Notes: a model not told the origin generated them from the letters alone. 64,000 nucleotides of DNA from Pleurotus ostreatus/Saccharomyces cerevisiae fusant (GCA_024196135.1 JAMQCK010000005.1:245960-309959), one strand, 5' to 3'; shown: positions 35,111-46,335, counted from the stretch's first letter. Translations and numbers: made by a program.

Positions 35111-36376
35111 CTATCCCTGCCCCGGCTTCCGCCCATGATCCAAAAACCCCACACTGGGCGTGATCCCCCTCTCCCTCAACCGCGGCCACCCGTACTCCAC
35201 CTTCTTCCCAACCATCCCCGCCTCCCCGCCCAACGTCCTATCATCCCCCACAATAATCACCTCCCGCAGCCTCCCCAAATCCGGCGCCGCGATCGCGTCA
35301 TCTAACAGCGCAAAGTACTCCGGCGCGCGCGCGGGGTCGAAGGGCCGCCAGTGGGCGTGCACGGCGAGGGTGGTGAGGGCGTTGTCTGGGGGGAGCGTGG
35401 CGAGGATGTGCTGGAGCCAGTCGACGCCGTGGTGGGGGAGGAGGGGCATGTCGATGAGGCCGACTTTGAGGCCGCGGAGGGCGCGGAGGGCGCGGAGGGA
35501 GATGGCGCGGGCTTCGGCGGAGAAGGGGAGGATGTAGACTGCGGAGGGGTGGGTTGTATGCGCGATGGGAGTAGGATGGCACGTACCTTCGAAGGGCGGC
35601 ATGAGGGAGAGTTGGGTGAGTGAGGGGGCCGCGGTGGTGAAGACCTTGTGAAGTGTGTCCTGCGCTTCGTCTGTCCACCGAGGGCAGATGACGTCCATTC
35701 GTCGAAGGGTCGTGAGATCGGCGGCTTCTAAGAGGTAACGTAACAGAGCGATGAAGGCGGCATCGTCGCGTGTATGCAGCTCGAGATGTCGCAGCTGCGG
35801 CGCGCCAGGGAGTACAGTCTGCCCCGGTGTCGGCGGTCGTGGGTACCCTTGGGGGTCGACATCGATCATGCGAAGCTTGTTGACCGCAGGGCCCAGCGGC
35901 ATGAGGCGGATAGGTATGCGCGCGAGGAAGCCGAGGGACACCTCGGATATGTTACCAATGGCCAGCAGCTTGACGAGGGCAGCCGCGAGCGCCTGAGGCA
36001 TGCTCTCGCACGAGACCACACCCCGCCCACTCAGCGAGAACACGCGCAGGTTCGGGGTCATCGCGCGCAGGACGAGGGGGAGCGCGGGGGACTCGATCAG
36101 CGCGTCGCCGCCGTGCGTGTCCGCGGCGATGCGGAGCGCGCGTATGTAGCCGGCGACGTCGGGGGACGCGGCGAGGACGCCGAGGAGGCGGTCGCACTGC
36201 TTCGCGCACCGGATCTCGACGTCGGCGAAGAGGTGCTTGCGCGAGGGCACAAGGATGTCGGACGAGACGAGGGCGAGGGCGCTCAGGGTGAGCTTGTCGT
36301 CGCGGTGGTGGGCGACGACGGCCTCGAGGATGTCGAAGGGGAGCGTCGTCGCCCTCGTCTCGTAGCAGAGCATCAT
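35111..36376 (-). CDS. F-box/LRR-like protein
   Basis: Exons 35587-36376 and 35111-35538; 405 residues. The 48-nt intron is in frame and is recognised by GTACGT and CTCCGCAG. The ATG at 36374-36376 is chosen because the longer frame begins with TTG. An N-terminal F-box-like segment (LPFDILEAVVAHHRDDK, LSALALVSSDILVPSRKHLF) is followed by irregular leucine-rich strands (LRRMDVICPRW, LRHLELHTRDDAAFIALL, LTTLAVHAHWRPFD). Such agaricomycete proteins are thought to bind Skp1 and select substrates for SCF ubiquitin ligases; family members are numerous and mostly uncharacterised. Confidence 0.8.
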   Translation of the reverse strand: MMLCYETRATTLPFDILEAVVAHHRDDKLTLSALALVSSDILVPSRKHLFADVEIRCAKQCDRLLGVLAASPDVAGYIRALRIAADTHGGDALIESPALPLVLRAMTPNLRVFSLSGRGVVSCESMPQALAAALVKLLAIGNISEVSLGFLARIPIRLMPLGPAVNKLRMIDVDPQGYPRPPTPGQTVLPGAPQLRHLELHTRDDAAFIALLRYLLEAADLTTLRRMDVICPRWTDEAQDTLHKVFTTAAPSLTQLSLMPPFEGTCHPTPIAHTTHPSAVYILPFSAEARAISLRALRALRGLKVGLIDMPLLPHHGVDWLQHILATLPPDNALTTLAVHAHWRPFDPARAPEYFALLDDAIAAPDLGRLREVIIVGDDRTLGGEAGMVGKKVEYGWPRLRERGITPSVGFLDHGRKPGQG

Positions 36377-37101
36377 GGCGGTCGGGAGCAAGGGAGGAGG
36401 CTAACGGAGATCCCTGACTGGCTCGTGAACCCCATACTGATGGCCGCCGTCCGCAAAGGTTGATGTGATACGCGTGATTCCGAAATGCGGAATTGGCGCG
36501 TCCAAATGCGGACATTTCCTTGTTCTTTCCCTCCCGCCATCACCATATCCTGTCCTCGCCTGAAGACCACCTCCGCCGTCGAGCGCAGCGACTTGCCTGA
36601 CTCATACAAGCCTACGTGCTCGAAAGTCCCACCTTCAGCGACGATAATCATAGAAACAATATCAGAACCATCAGAGGACGACGTTCGGCGAGCCCAACCC
36701 CGAAGGCAAGATTGCAAGAGCAAGACGTAGCAAGTAAACTTCCTACTTGCTGTTGCTCGCAAGTTGCTCGGGCTAGGGAACGAAGTATATGTCATATCCC
36801 AGATTTGGTGATTCGCGATCACATGGCAAACACGCACGCGCTCGAGCCTGTCTCGAACGATCACTGTCCCGAACACGCATTCCTACACAACCTCTACCTC
36901 GCACAGTGAGCTGGTATACTGAGGCTCAATTGCGGTTTAAACGTACACAGGCCCTGCAAAGCGCCCGGATCAACGGTCGATCGCTGGCGCGCCGCGCGGC
37001 TCCACATACGTACCCTCTTTCACCAGGTGTGAATTGCACGACCAATATAGACATATCTATCCCTCTTGTCCGGGACTCTCACCACACTACCACGGGCAGC
37101 C
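36377..37101. other. divergent intergenic region with MYND-gene remnant
   Basis: About 725 nt between the F-box-like gene and the membrane-anchored hydrolase; it contains the degenerate MYND 5' copy listed separately. Confidence 0.4.
36470..36625 (+). pseudogene. degenerate copy of the MYND-gene 5' end
   Basis: This stretch matches, in the opposite orientation, the promoter-proximal and first-exon sequence of the MYND gene at 39232-40213. Shared words include GATTCCGAAATGC/GATCCCGAAATGC, TTGTTCTTTCC, CCCGCCATCACCAT and GAGCGCAGCGACTTGCCT. The start codon is ATA instead of ATG and the Cys cluster that follows in the intact gene is lost. Confidence 0.7.
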
Positions 37102-38828
37102 ATGCTCGGCAACTCCAGACCCGAGTACATCTTCATTCGTGTCTGCATCGTGCTCCTGCGCGCCGTCGCGCCACTGAGCATCGCGTACCTTGCATTATGC
37201 CTCGTCTTACGCAGATTCATCTTCTCGCGCCTCATATTCCTCGCTGCTCTTGCGGAGGCGCTGTTCTTTCTCTGCGTGTACCTTCCCAGGAAGAAGGCGC
37301 TGCAGAAGGTGCGTAGCCATGCCGATCGCGCAACGTGCTTCACTGACGCGCTCATTAGCACATCCACTTCCCGCGACGCTTAGATCGTCATGCCCGACAA
37401 GAGCTCTTTCGACGCTGCGTCCACACCGCCGCCGACAGCACCGCCTACCCCTCCGGCTGGTTCCTCCCCATCCCATCCGACAGCAAATCCTCCACCCCAA
37501 CCCCAAGCCGAACGAGCCCTGCCCCAGCCACTCTGAACTACGAGAGCGTTCGCGAATGGCTCCTCTGGGCCTTCTTCCACGCCGAGGTGCATGAAGCGCG
37601 CGAGGAGTGGCGGGAGGAGATCGATGGGTACCTCGCCGCGGTCGAGGAATACACGGGGAGGCCGCTGGATAAGGGGACGGTGGCGACGTCGCGCGGTATG
37701 CGCGTGACGATGGATACGGTGCCGATGGTGTATCGGCCGTTGATTTGGTATGGAGTGAGTGGGTCTGCCAGCTGGGGGTGTTGTGTTGCTGATATGACGC
37801 GTGGTAGATCGTCGCGGGAGTGGACCATTCGACGGCGGCAAGGTTATGGTACATGGGCTTTGAGCACTACGCGCCCGCGCGCGCCTTCGACATGTTCCCG
37901 TCGCGCCTCTGGACGCCCTTCTCCAAACCATCAGCCGCAGCACCATACTCTTACTGGTACCGACCTGGCTCTAGATTCTCCACCGCCCTCCCCATCTTCT
38001 TCATCCACGGAATCGGGGTAAGTCGCACTCTCATACCCTCCCTTTCCACATAGTAACCCAGTAACCACCCCCCAGATCGGCCTCTACCCCTACCTCCCCT
38101 TCATCGCCGACCTCATCGCGCGCGACCCCGGGCAACCCATCATCCTCCTCGAGCTCCTCCCCATCAGCATGCACATCACGCACCCCCTGCCCCCGCTCGA
38201 CCCCTCCCTCGCCGCCCTCCGGTCCCTCCTCCGCTTCCACCGCCTTCCCCGCGTCGTCCTAGCTGCCCACTCCTACGGCACCGTCCTCGCCGCGCACATC
38301 CTGCGCTCCCCGCTTCGCTCCCATGTTGCCTCTGTCGCCTTGATCGATCCCATACCCTTTCTGCTGCATCTACCGGACGTGGCGCATAATTTCCACTATC
38401 GCGAGCCAAAGGAGGGGCGCGCGAATGAGTGGCAGCTGTGGTATTTTGCGGGGCGGGATCCCGATATTGCGCGGACGATCGGGCGGGCGTTTTTCTGGGC
38501 GGAGAATGTGCTTTGGGAGGAGGATGTGAGGGGGTTCTGTAGGGGGGAAGGAGATAAGGACAAGGCTAAGGACGGGGAGAGGAAGCGCAAGCGGAACTTC
38601 ACGGTCGTGCTTTCGGGCGAGGACCAGATTGTGAACGCGGAGGCGGTGAGGAAATATCTGACGAAGGAGGAGCGGCCAAGGTCGAGGTGGATGCGGCAAG
38701 GAGGGGCGGATGAGGGGGACTTAGAGGTGCTCTTCTACCGAGGGCTGGATCACGCGCAGGTGTTCGATACGCCTGGGAGGCGGAAGCCGCTCGTAGATAG
38801 CGTTAGTCGGTATGCGCACGAGGGGTAA
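37102..38828 (+). CDS. membrane-anchored alpha/beta hydrolase
   Basis: Exons 37102-37308, 37359-37754, 37808-38017 and 38076-38828; 521 residues. One or two hydrophobic N-terminal spans (FIRVCIVLLRAVAPLSIAYL, LIFLAALAEALFFLCVYL) suggest membrane anchoring. The middle region (RRPLD-type helix YESVREWLLWAFFHAEVHE) precedes the hydrolase core: IFFIHGIGIGLYPYLPFI (oxyanion HG), VVLAAHSYGTVLAAHIL (nucleophile Ser in HSYGT), ALIDPIPFLLH and YRGLDHAQVFDTPG, which may provide the His. A Lys/Arg/Asp-rich insert sits near residue 430. Substrate unknown; lipid or ester hydrolysis is a reasonable guess. A degenerate copy of its last 23 codons lies at 40372-40452. Confidence 0.88.
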
Positions 38829-39231
38829 TTCTCGATGTACAGCAGACGATAGAGTACATGGTATGCTACTTACATCAGTATAGATCTACTCTTAATGCTA
38901 GGATATCCAGCTAGTGCAATGGTGCAGTGTTTCCCGGAGTAAGTACTCACGGGGAAGAAGGGGGGGGGCGGGGGTAGGATGTTGGGTGTCGGATACGCGG
39001 ACTTACAGAAAGGTTGTCACCCATAATAGGGCGTATAGTTCAAAGAGAATGCGCCGCCCTTCAACCCGTTCTCGAGGCATCGTATCCATAGGCTTTTCTG
39101 ACCGTTTAGTTGATTCATGGGCTATCGTGCGGCTCTGTTAGCTTCATTTGTTAAGGGGGAAACCATTCGTCCAGCACGCACGAAGGTAGCGAACTTGCGC
39201 TGGTGCACCTCAAAAAGTCCCAACGGCGACA
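38829..39231. other. convergent intergenic region
   Basis: About 400 nt between the convergent hydrolase and MYND genes, with a G8 run near 38958. Nothing else seen. Confidence 0.4.
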
Positions 39232-40213
39232 TTATGGGTACCATTGTCTATATCGCAGATGAGCAGGCCATTGACACGGGCGCGCCGAAAGGAAGTCGAG
39301 ACCCACCGTCCTCACAGCCTCCTCCACCGTCTTCTCCTCATCCTCCTGCAGCTCCACGCTGAACACCATCACCGACCCCAGCGCCCCATCATTCACCTTC
39401 CGCCCCCGCGCATCGTGCTCGAGCACCAACTTCGGGCTCACGGGATACGAGCCATCCATCGCCCACCGCCCCTCGAACGTCTCTTGCAGTACGGAGAAGG
39501 GAAGCATATCGGCGTCGATGAGGGTGTACATGGCGCGCGGGTTGGTGGATTCAAGATTGCGGCGGAGGGTGATGGCGAGGAAGTGGGAGGTGGCGCGCGA
39601 GGGGTGCTTGGCAAGGTCGAGGGCAAGCCAGGCGCAGACGGTGTAGGTGTCGCTAAAGGGAAGTTATTGATTAAAGTTCTAAGACAGATGTTGACGCGAG
39701 GAGTACCCATTGTGTTCCAAGACGTGTTTGCGGAGGTCGTTGAGAATTTCTCCTCTGAAAGAGTATGGATTAGTATGATGTGCTACGATAGGGAAAGGCG
39801 AGGAGGATACTCACTTGCTGCGCCTTGCTTTAGCAATCTTGCCTCTGGGTTTCGGCTCGCCGAGGGTCGTCCTCTTATCGTCAAGGATACTGTCTTTGTA
39901 GTAGGTGTCGCTGAAGCACGAGACATCAGTTCCTGCCTTCCGCAACAGATACATCAGGAGATGGCTCACCATAGGCTCTTGTGTTTCTTCCAATCCGCTT
40001 TCTGGCTAGATTCTTGACTCTCAACGGAAGTTACATATATATGTGAATACAGCACTCTCACCAGTCTCTTGAGCAGTATGGCACAACACGGCAAGACGCA
40101 CATCGCAGGAGCTTCTCCGCCCTTGATCCACATGACATGCACGTCGATTTATCTGGTGTAGGCAAGTCGCTGCGCTCAGCAGCGGGCGTGGCCTTGATGC
40201 GGGGATAGGACAT
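39232..40213 (-). CDS. MYND zinc-finger protein
   Basis: Exons 40062-40213, 39970-40005, 39815-39910, 39707-39754 and 39232-39652; 250 residues. The MYND finger is assembled only by splicing: CMSCGSRAEKLLRCASC, PYCSRDCQKADWKKHKSLC, providing the C-x2-C, C-x2-C, C-x3-C/H-x3-C ligand set. The rest (GEILNDLRKHVLEH, YTVCAWLALDLAKHPSRA, FLAITLRRNLES, VFSVELQEDEEKTVEEAV) is the usual agaricomycete MYND-linked C-terminal region of unknown role. MYND fingers bind Pro-rich partner peptides. The first exon and its promoter have a degenerate inverted copy at 36470-36625. Confidence 0.9.
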
Positions 40214-40707
40214 GGTGATGGCGGGAAGGAAAGAACAAAGAGGTGTCCCCTTTTGGACGCGCCATATCCGGAGGCATTTCGGGATCACGCGGCACGTGGC
40301 GGCGTCGCGGCGAGTATCACATTAGGGCTTTGCGAACGGTATGGGGGGATTTAGAGGCAAGTTTAGAGGAGCTCTTGAAGAGATGTTCGATACGCCTAGG
40401 ACGCGGGAGTCGCTCGTGAATATCGTGAGTAGGTACGCGCACGAGGGGTGAGGGCGCGTGAATATATAGGGCAACCATAGAGTACGAGGATGCAAGGTAT
40501 GAGGTTCCGTCTTCAGGGGAAGGTCAACCTTCTACGCGTCAAATGACCTGGAAGTGCTCGGAGACCAAGAAAACACCACCTTCGCCTGGCCTTACAATGA
40601 TTTAACTGGGCAGCATTAACACGCGCTACGACTTTATGTGGAAGAGTTGCGCGCAACCTAAAGTACACTTTTACAGTGCGCGCACGGAAAAGGGCTCAGG
40701 CCCAAGC
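40214..40707. other. intergenic region with hydrolase remnant
   Basis: About 490 nt between the MYND promoter and the 3' end of the Hel2 gene; contains the hydrolase 3' copy listed separately. Confidence 0.4.
40372..40452 (+). pseudogene. degenerate copy of the hydrolase 3' end
   Basis: The frame here reads MFDTPRTRESLVNIVSRYAH then EG and stop, against VFDTPGRRKPLVDSVSRYAH EG stop at the end of the hydrolase gene 1.6 kb upstream. DNA similarity is high through the stop codon and fades about 30 nt beyond. No longer upstream coding homology is visible. Confidence 0.75.
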
Positions 40708-43259
40708 CTAGGTCGGGAACGACCCCAGCTTGAACAGTGTCTGCTTCTGCTTTCCCTTTCCCTTCTTCTTTCCGCCCCCGCCGTTCGCTCCCCCCTCCTC
40801 CTGCGCCCCATCCTCGGCCTCGACAGTGGGCGTCGCAGTCCCGCTCCCGGGCGCGCTATCCTCTCCACCACCTCCAGCACTCCACGCCGATACGGCTGGC
40901 GCGCTTGTCTGACCCAGGATGTTCTTCAGCGACTGGTTCCCGCTGACAGGCGGCTTTGCGGCCTTCCCGCTACCCGAGCCCTTGAGTTCCGGGAAGCCCT
41001 CTTTCGAGAGCTTTGGGCCAGCGTTCCCGTTCGCCCGACGAGACGTAGGGATATGCGCGCCGGGACCTGGTACCGAGCGTACCTGCTCTGTTGGCGCAGC
41101 GCGTACCTTGCCCGCAGCAGAGGCGGACCACGGCGTCGGGCGGATACCATTGTTCCCTGCGCGCGAAGGACCGGCGCCTGTGGTCTGCTGCAGCGAAGGG
41201 AAGCTCTCGGCAGCTGGACGCGGAGCAGAGCCCGGCACCTGACGCGGAGGCGGACCTGCCCCAGGAACATATCGTTGCTGAACACCCCTCGGCGGAGGCG
41301 CCCTTGGCCCCGACGAACTCGCCGCCTGCGCGACACGATCAAGCACCTGCCTCGAATTAACCTGCGCCGCCGTCGAGTGCTTCGCATTCAACACCCTCCC
41401 CGACGACACCGCCGCATACCCCTCTCCCACCGCACTCGGGACCAGATCCGGAAACTGCCTTTTCTGCTCGACTTCGAAGCCCTTCCACGAAGTGAGCAGG
41501 TCCTGCCGCTTCTCCTCGTCGTCGAGGATGTCGACGAAGCCGCTGATGATGCTCGCGGTGTGCTCGAGGTGGTTGTCGAGCACGTTCCAGACGGTGGAGA
41601 TGAGGTCGCGCGCGCTGGACTCGTTGGCGCGGTAGCTGCGGATGGCGAATCTGACGGCGGGGACGGCGTGCGAGGGGTTCGCGGCGTAGGCGTTGATGCG
41701 CTTCATGAGCTCTTGGTGTCGCCTGTAGTAGAAAAAATGAGTCAGTACTATGTCCGCAAGTGTCGGCTGTTCGAGGACGTACGCCAAAGTCGCCGGATCT
41801 ATGTCCGTACGTGACGGGCTTCCAGGCCGCTGTACTGGTGGCGGCGTAGGGTTGTTTGGCGTGGTACCATCCGCTGTGAGGCTGCCGCCAAACCCTTGTC
41901 GGCGATTTGGGCGCGACGGTCCCGCCGCTGGCTGCTGCTGTTGGGGCGGAGGTTCGCGGGCTCGGTTCCCGTCGCGTTGACCTCGACGTCGTCCTCCTGC
42001 TCCTGGCACTTCCTCAAAGTCGAAGCCAGTCGTTACCCTGCGGGCGTCCTTGATGTCTCTGGCACTCATCGTGGAGCCATGCTCATCGACCATGTGCGCT
42101 TGCAGGTCCAAGGCGGAACCGAAGACTACGAATTTGCGAGCCTGGCATTCCGACTGGTGACATGGGTAGTGGTCATCGTTGAAGTGCTTCTCCTGCATGA
42201 TCGTCAGTAAACAGGGATCATAGGTACGATACGATATACGTACCAAGGCTTCGTAGTTCTTGAAGCTACGCGGCTGTCATAAGCGAGAGCCACGAGGGGT
42301 GGTGACGAGGTACTCACTATTGGTGCTGAATCTCATTGCGCTTGCAGACGAAGCACTCTTCGTGGTTTTGTCGCATGTGCTGGTACAGCTCGTCGTCGCT
42401 GAAGAAGCACTCGCGACAGAACTCGCACATGGGGTGCACGCCTCCCTCGATCTGTTCCTTCGGCATCGCGCGCTGGTTGATCTTGTGATACATGGACGGC
42501 AGGTGGAGCGGGAGGACGTTGGGTGGGTAGAGGACATGTTCGTGCGAGAAGACCTTCTTTGAGCGGATGCACAGATCACTGAGAAAGCGTGAGGCGAACC
42601 GAGCATAAAAGAGAGGGGAAGTACATACCACATCAGCTTCCCATGGGTAGCACGAACGTGCAGCTTCAGATCGGCCCATCCCTTTCCGATGTAGTCGCAA
42701 GTATCGTCGGGGCAGTTAAAGCGAAGCAGGAGAAGCGACTCCTCCAGCATTTCTGGCGTCTCGCAGCTGATCGCGAGCCTCGCATCCTTGTACGGAATGT
42801 CCTCAGGCGTAAAGGACAGGAAGGGGGCATCCGGCGACGTCGTGAAGATCACAGATGGCTGGGGATCCTGCAAGGGCGATGAGCACCATCGCAACTCGCC
42901 TAGCGTGTGTTACGCACCTTGCAGAACGTGCAGTCCGTCTTCTTATACAAGGCGCGCAATCGCAGGGAGCACACATGGCACGTCCGGTGGTTGCACGCTG
43001 ACACAGCGTAGTACTTGACTGGCTCCGCGCAGATGAAGCATACCGGTACATCTGGGTCAGGCTCCTCCGCGCCCGCGGAAGGAGAGCTCGCCGCTTGCGC
43101 GCTGGCCTCCGCAGGCTGTTCGTCCTTCGCAGGGGCATCGGTGGGAGCTTGCTTGTTCTGCTGCTTGCTTCGCCCGCCACCGCGCCTATTGCGCTTCCCT
43201 GCCTGCTTCGCGCCAGCAGCATTGGCGTTTGCCTGGGTCTGAGTCTGCGTCGTCGACAT
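40708..43259 (-). CDS. HEL2: RING/C2H2 E3 ubiquitin ligase Hel2/ZNF598-like
   Basis: Exons 42918-43259, 42629-42867, 42318-42578, 42244-42265, 41783-42192 and 40708-41722; 762 residues. After a Gln/Lys/Arg-rich tail comes the RING CFICAEPVKYYAVSACNHRT CHVC ... DCTFC, then the family blocks SFTPEDIPYKDARLAISCET, FNCPDDTCDYIGKGWADLK, CEFCRECFFSDDELYQHMRQ, NHEECFVCKRNEIQHQY and HYPCHQSECQARKFVVFGSA (C2H2 fingers). The C-terminal half is Pro/Gly-rich and disordered, ending in a Lys-rich tail. Hel2/ZNF598 ubiquitinates 40S proteins on collided ribosomes and starts ribosome quality control in the cytosol. A 22-nt exon (FKNYEAL) is needed for frame. Its first exon is partly duplicated at 44401-44718. 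Confidence 0.92.
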
Positions 43260-43787
43260 GGTGGTGGGTGCGAAAAAATGAGAGGGGGATGGGTATTTCG
43301 CTGGCGCCTGGCGACGATAAAACAATCTCAGCGTCAGCGTCAGCCAGACTCATCCGGCTCCGGCCCGACAAGTCTGCATTGGTCAGGTGACCAGCTGAGA
43401 TGGCGCCCACAAGCGTCTACAACAGCGCTTGGTCGAACTATCAAGGCCTACTCTAGCTAGTCAAGACAACGAGTTGAGCAAAATATAGATGGAAATAAGC
43501 ATAGTAATTAAACACCACCGTCACTCCTCCAGTTCGTCTTGTACAATGAGATACGCGTGTTGAGGAGGATAAGAACCCCGCTATGTAGAGCTCTGGGTAT
43601 CTTACTGTAGAAGCGAGACAGATGCTGCCAACGTCGTGAGGTGTTCGGGCACAGAGCGACGAGAGAAAGGGGGCGAGGGTAGAGTTAGAATGCGTGCACA
43701 GAGGCGGACCGGTGTATTAAGGCTTGCAAACGGCCGCGGCGGGGTGTCGAGCAAGGGGAAGGTCTGAGTCAACGGTCAAGCGACGCG
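43260..43787. other. intergenic region
   Basis: About 530 nt between the Hel2 start and the 3' end of the truncated X copy. The first 60 nt upstream of the Hel2 ATG are mirrored upstream of the Hel2 remnant at 44718. Confidence 0.4.
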
Positions 43788-44345
43788 CTACGTTTTGCGA
43801 GGAGCCGGCGAAGATACGCTGTAGCAGAAGTACACCCAGTCGTTGCTGGAGAACCCCCGCGTCGGGAAATGACCGTTGCGTGTCGCCCACGAGGGCGCGG
43901 ACGCATAGGGATCTTCATTCTGGGGGCAGGGCCTCGGCGCCTTCCGTGCTGGAGACTTGGGCGTGTAGTATGCTTGCTTCGGTCTTTGATACGGATCCGC
44001 GCGCTCCGCAATCCGCATGGAACGGCGGACCGGGATGGACTCGCGAGGGAACCGGCAGTTGCTCTTCACACCCTCTGCCCAGGCCGATACGTTGGCTTGC
44101 AGCGCTTCCCGACCCTCATATACGGTGCGAGGGCGGCCGTTTCCGTCCTGGCTTCGCCTGGAAATAGTGTACCCCGCCCCTTCCCTGCTGGTGACTGTGA
44201 TGTCGTCCTCGTCCATTCTAGGCGAGTCAATGAACCACCGGGGCACGTCTCGCGCTTTGCGATGATGCCATAGGTCGACGATCCTCAGCGTGCAAAGGGA
44301 CCATTGTGCCGTAACTGGCGTCGCCCAGTCGTCGCATTGAGGCAA
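43788..44345 (-). pseudogene. family X protein, copy A, 5'-truncated
   Basis: Open frame of 185 codons without an ATG at the right place, matching the C-terminal half of family X copy B: VTAQWSLCTLRIVDLWH, DVPRWFIDSPRMDEDDITV, EGAGYTISRRSQDG, IPVRRSMRIAERADPY and FPTRGFSSNDWVYFCYSV. The first two thirds of the N-terminal domain and all three upstream exons are missing. Homology to copy B ends abruptly near 44345, about 55 nt before a broken Hel2 fragment begins, which fits the edge of a tandem duplication. Confidence 0.8.
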
Positions 44346-44400
44346 TTCAAAACCGCAGGCGACTCAGTGGGAAGGGAGCGAAGTGCTTGGGCTAAAGCTG

Positions 44401-44718
44401 CTACTTCAAGCGACGTGTACTGCTATAGCAGTGTACACATTGGTAGCTATTATTACAGACCGTGAGACAGAGCGCGTTAACATCTGCGTGCTCGCAGATC
44501 GCGGAGATTTCCGGCCAGGCAGGGAGGTGAGCCGGTGGACTGAAGAGGGGGGAGGAGATAAGCAGGGAAGGAGAGCGTTCCCCTCCGCCGATTTTTCCAT
44601 CCTTCGTAGGCGCGTTGGAGGGAGCTTGCTCGTCTTGCTTGCTCCGCCCGACGCCACTATGCCTGTGGCACTCGTCGCCTTGTTTCGCGACATTGGTGTT
44701 CGCCTGCGTCGTCGACAT
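44401..44718 (-). pseudogene. truncated copy of the Hel2 first exon (broken RING)
   Basis: Begins with ATG and reads MSTTQANTNVAKQGDE, VGRSKQDEQAPSNAPTKDGK, close to the Hel2 N-terminus (MSTTQTQTQANANA, GRSKQQNKQAPTDAPAKDEQ). Near the end ICEHADVNALCLTVCNN and YQCVHC align with the Hel2 RING EPVKYYAVSACNH and CHVC, but the first Cys pair and the final Cys are lost and a stop follows. Upstream 60 nt also match the Hel2 leader. The result is non-functional as a ligase. Confidence 0.8.
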
Positions 44719-45037
44719 CGTTCGTGATGAGTGCGAAAAAGCGAGCGGGGGCGAGCATCATTCGCAGGCGCCCGGCGCGAGCGTCGCAGGGACGTTCTAG
44801 CGGCAACGGTGGACGAGGGAGGATTCTCCGTAGGACATAACACAGAGCTGCTTCAGCCATGCGCCAACATGGTACGCCAGATGGGCCAGAGGACGTGGAG
44901 CGTCGCACTGTACAGCGCGCATGGGATCCAGGCGCAGCGAGTCCTGGGCTGCAGAGCCAGCGTGGGCGTCGGTGATGGCGTCGGCATCGAGGGGCGCAAG
45001 TGGTGGCGCGTCGAGCAAGGCGCAACGTAGCGATGTG
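44719..45037. other. intergenic region
   Basis: About 320 nt between the Hel2 fragment and the 3' end of X copy B. The last 45 nt (GCTACGTTTTGCGAGGAGCC type word) are nearly identical to the sequence at the 3' end of copy A. Confidence 0.4.
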
Positions 45038-46335
45038 CTACGTTTTGCGAGGAGCCGGGAGAGACACGCTGTAATGGAAGTACGCCCAATCGTTGCTCGA
45101 GAACCTTCGTGTCGGGAACTGGCCGTTGCGCACCGCCCATGCGGGCGGGGTCGCGTAGGGGTCTTTATCCTCAGGGCATGGCCACGGCGCCTTGCGACTG
45201 GGGGATTCCGGTCTGTAGTAGGCCTGCCCCGGCCTTTTATACGGGTTGGCGCGCTCGGCAATTCGAACAGAGCGGCGGACCGGGATGGGCTCGCGAGGGA
45301 CCGGCGGTTGCTCCTCGGGTTTGGAATTAGGATCCACTTCCTCTGCCCAGGCGGATACGTTGGCTTCCAGCGCTTCCTGCCCCTCGTATACGGCGCGTGG
45401 GCGGCCTTTCCCGTCCTGGCTTCGCCTGGAAATGGTGTATCCAGCCCCTTCCGCGCTGGCGACCGTGAGGTCGTCGACGTCCATCCCAGGCGAGTCAATG
45501 AACCACTGCGGCACATCTCGCGCATAGGAAGCATGCCATAAGCCGACGATTTTGGCCGTGCAACATGACCATTGCGCTGTGACCCGCGTGGCGAAGTCGT
45601 CGTAGTAGTCAAAGGCGTGCTCGGCCAGTGTGCTAACGGAGTAAGGGTGCCCGTAGCACTCAACGACTGGGAAGGCTTCGGTGCCTTCTAGCCAGGGCTT
45701 ATTTGATACTGGGTAGATTCCGCCATTCAGGTCTTCTTCCGTTTGTGGCGGCAGCTTTAATTCCTTTTGCAGCTGACGAGCCGCATCCGTCATCGGGATG
45801 TATACGTATCGGTAGAAACCACTCGAGGGTGTGAGCTGTCAAATCATTTTCGCATCAGAAATATACTACAGTCATGTTGAACCTACGCACTGCTGTCAGG
45901 GGCCGGCGCGGCGACTTATCTTTGTCGTTGCGTTCCATCACGCCCGCTCGTCCTTTGAAAAATTCCATAATGTCGAGAAAAGTTTTGAAAGTAGGGGCTA
46001 AGATGAACTGAAAGCTGGCATAGAGTCTAGCGATATCCTCGCGAACTGAGGCAATTAGCACATGCTCCACGGCATATTGGGAGAATTAGCTCACAAAACA
46101 GCGCATTATGAGCTGTCGCCAAATAATAGGGAAGGCCACCCCTCTTGAGACCCCAGAACCACTCAGTACATGCCACCTACTGCGTGGTTAAGGTCGCGTC
46201 CAGGGAATTCCGACTTGAACATACCTCGGTCTCGTCCGCATCGTCGGCCAGTTCTGGTATCAATCTTATTCGTAGAAGTTTCTTGTGATCAATCTCGCCT
46301 GATAATGGACACTTTAGCCAGGGCTTGCGAACCAT
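45038..46335 (-). CDS. family X protein, copy B (degenerate HNH-like)
   Basis: Exons 46225-46335, 46095-46176, 45891-46045 and 45038-45835; 381 residues. N-terminal domain: MVRKPWLKCPLSG, RIRLIPELADDADE, TEWFWGLKRGGLPYYLATAH, NALFFREDIARLYASFQFIL, APTFKT and RRPLTAL. The layout follows the agaricomycete HNH-like class (C-x2-SG, LIP, WGL, N-x-L..DI..L, LxP), but the two His expected in active enzymes (AH-x-IP and H-x-LFD) are replaced. A middle block (YRYVYIPMTDAARQLQKEL, PQTEEDLNGG, VVECYGHPYSV) and a C-terminal region (VPQWFIDSPGMD, VRRSVRIAERANPY, FSSNDWAYFHYSV) follow. It starts 350 nt from, and divergent to, the family Y gene at 46686. Function unknown. Confidence 0.8.
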
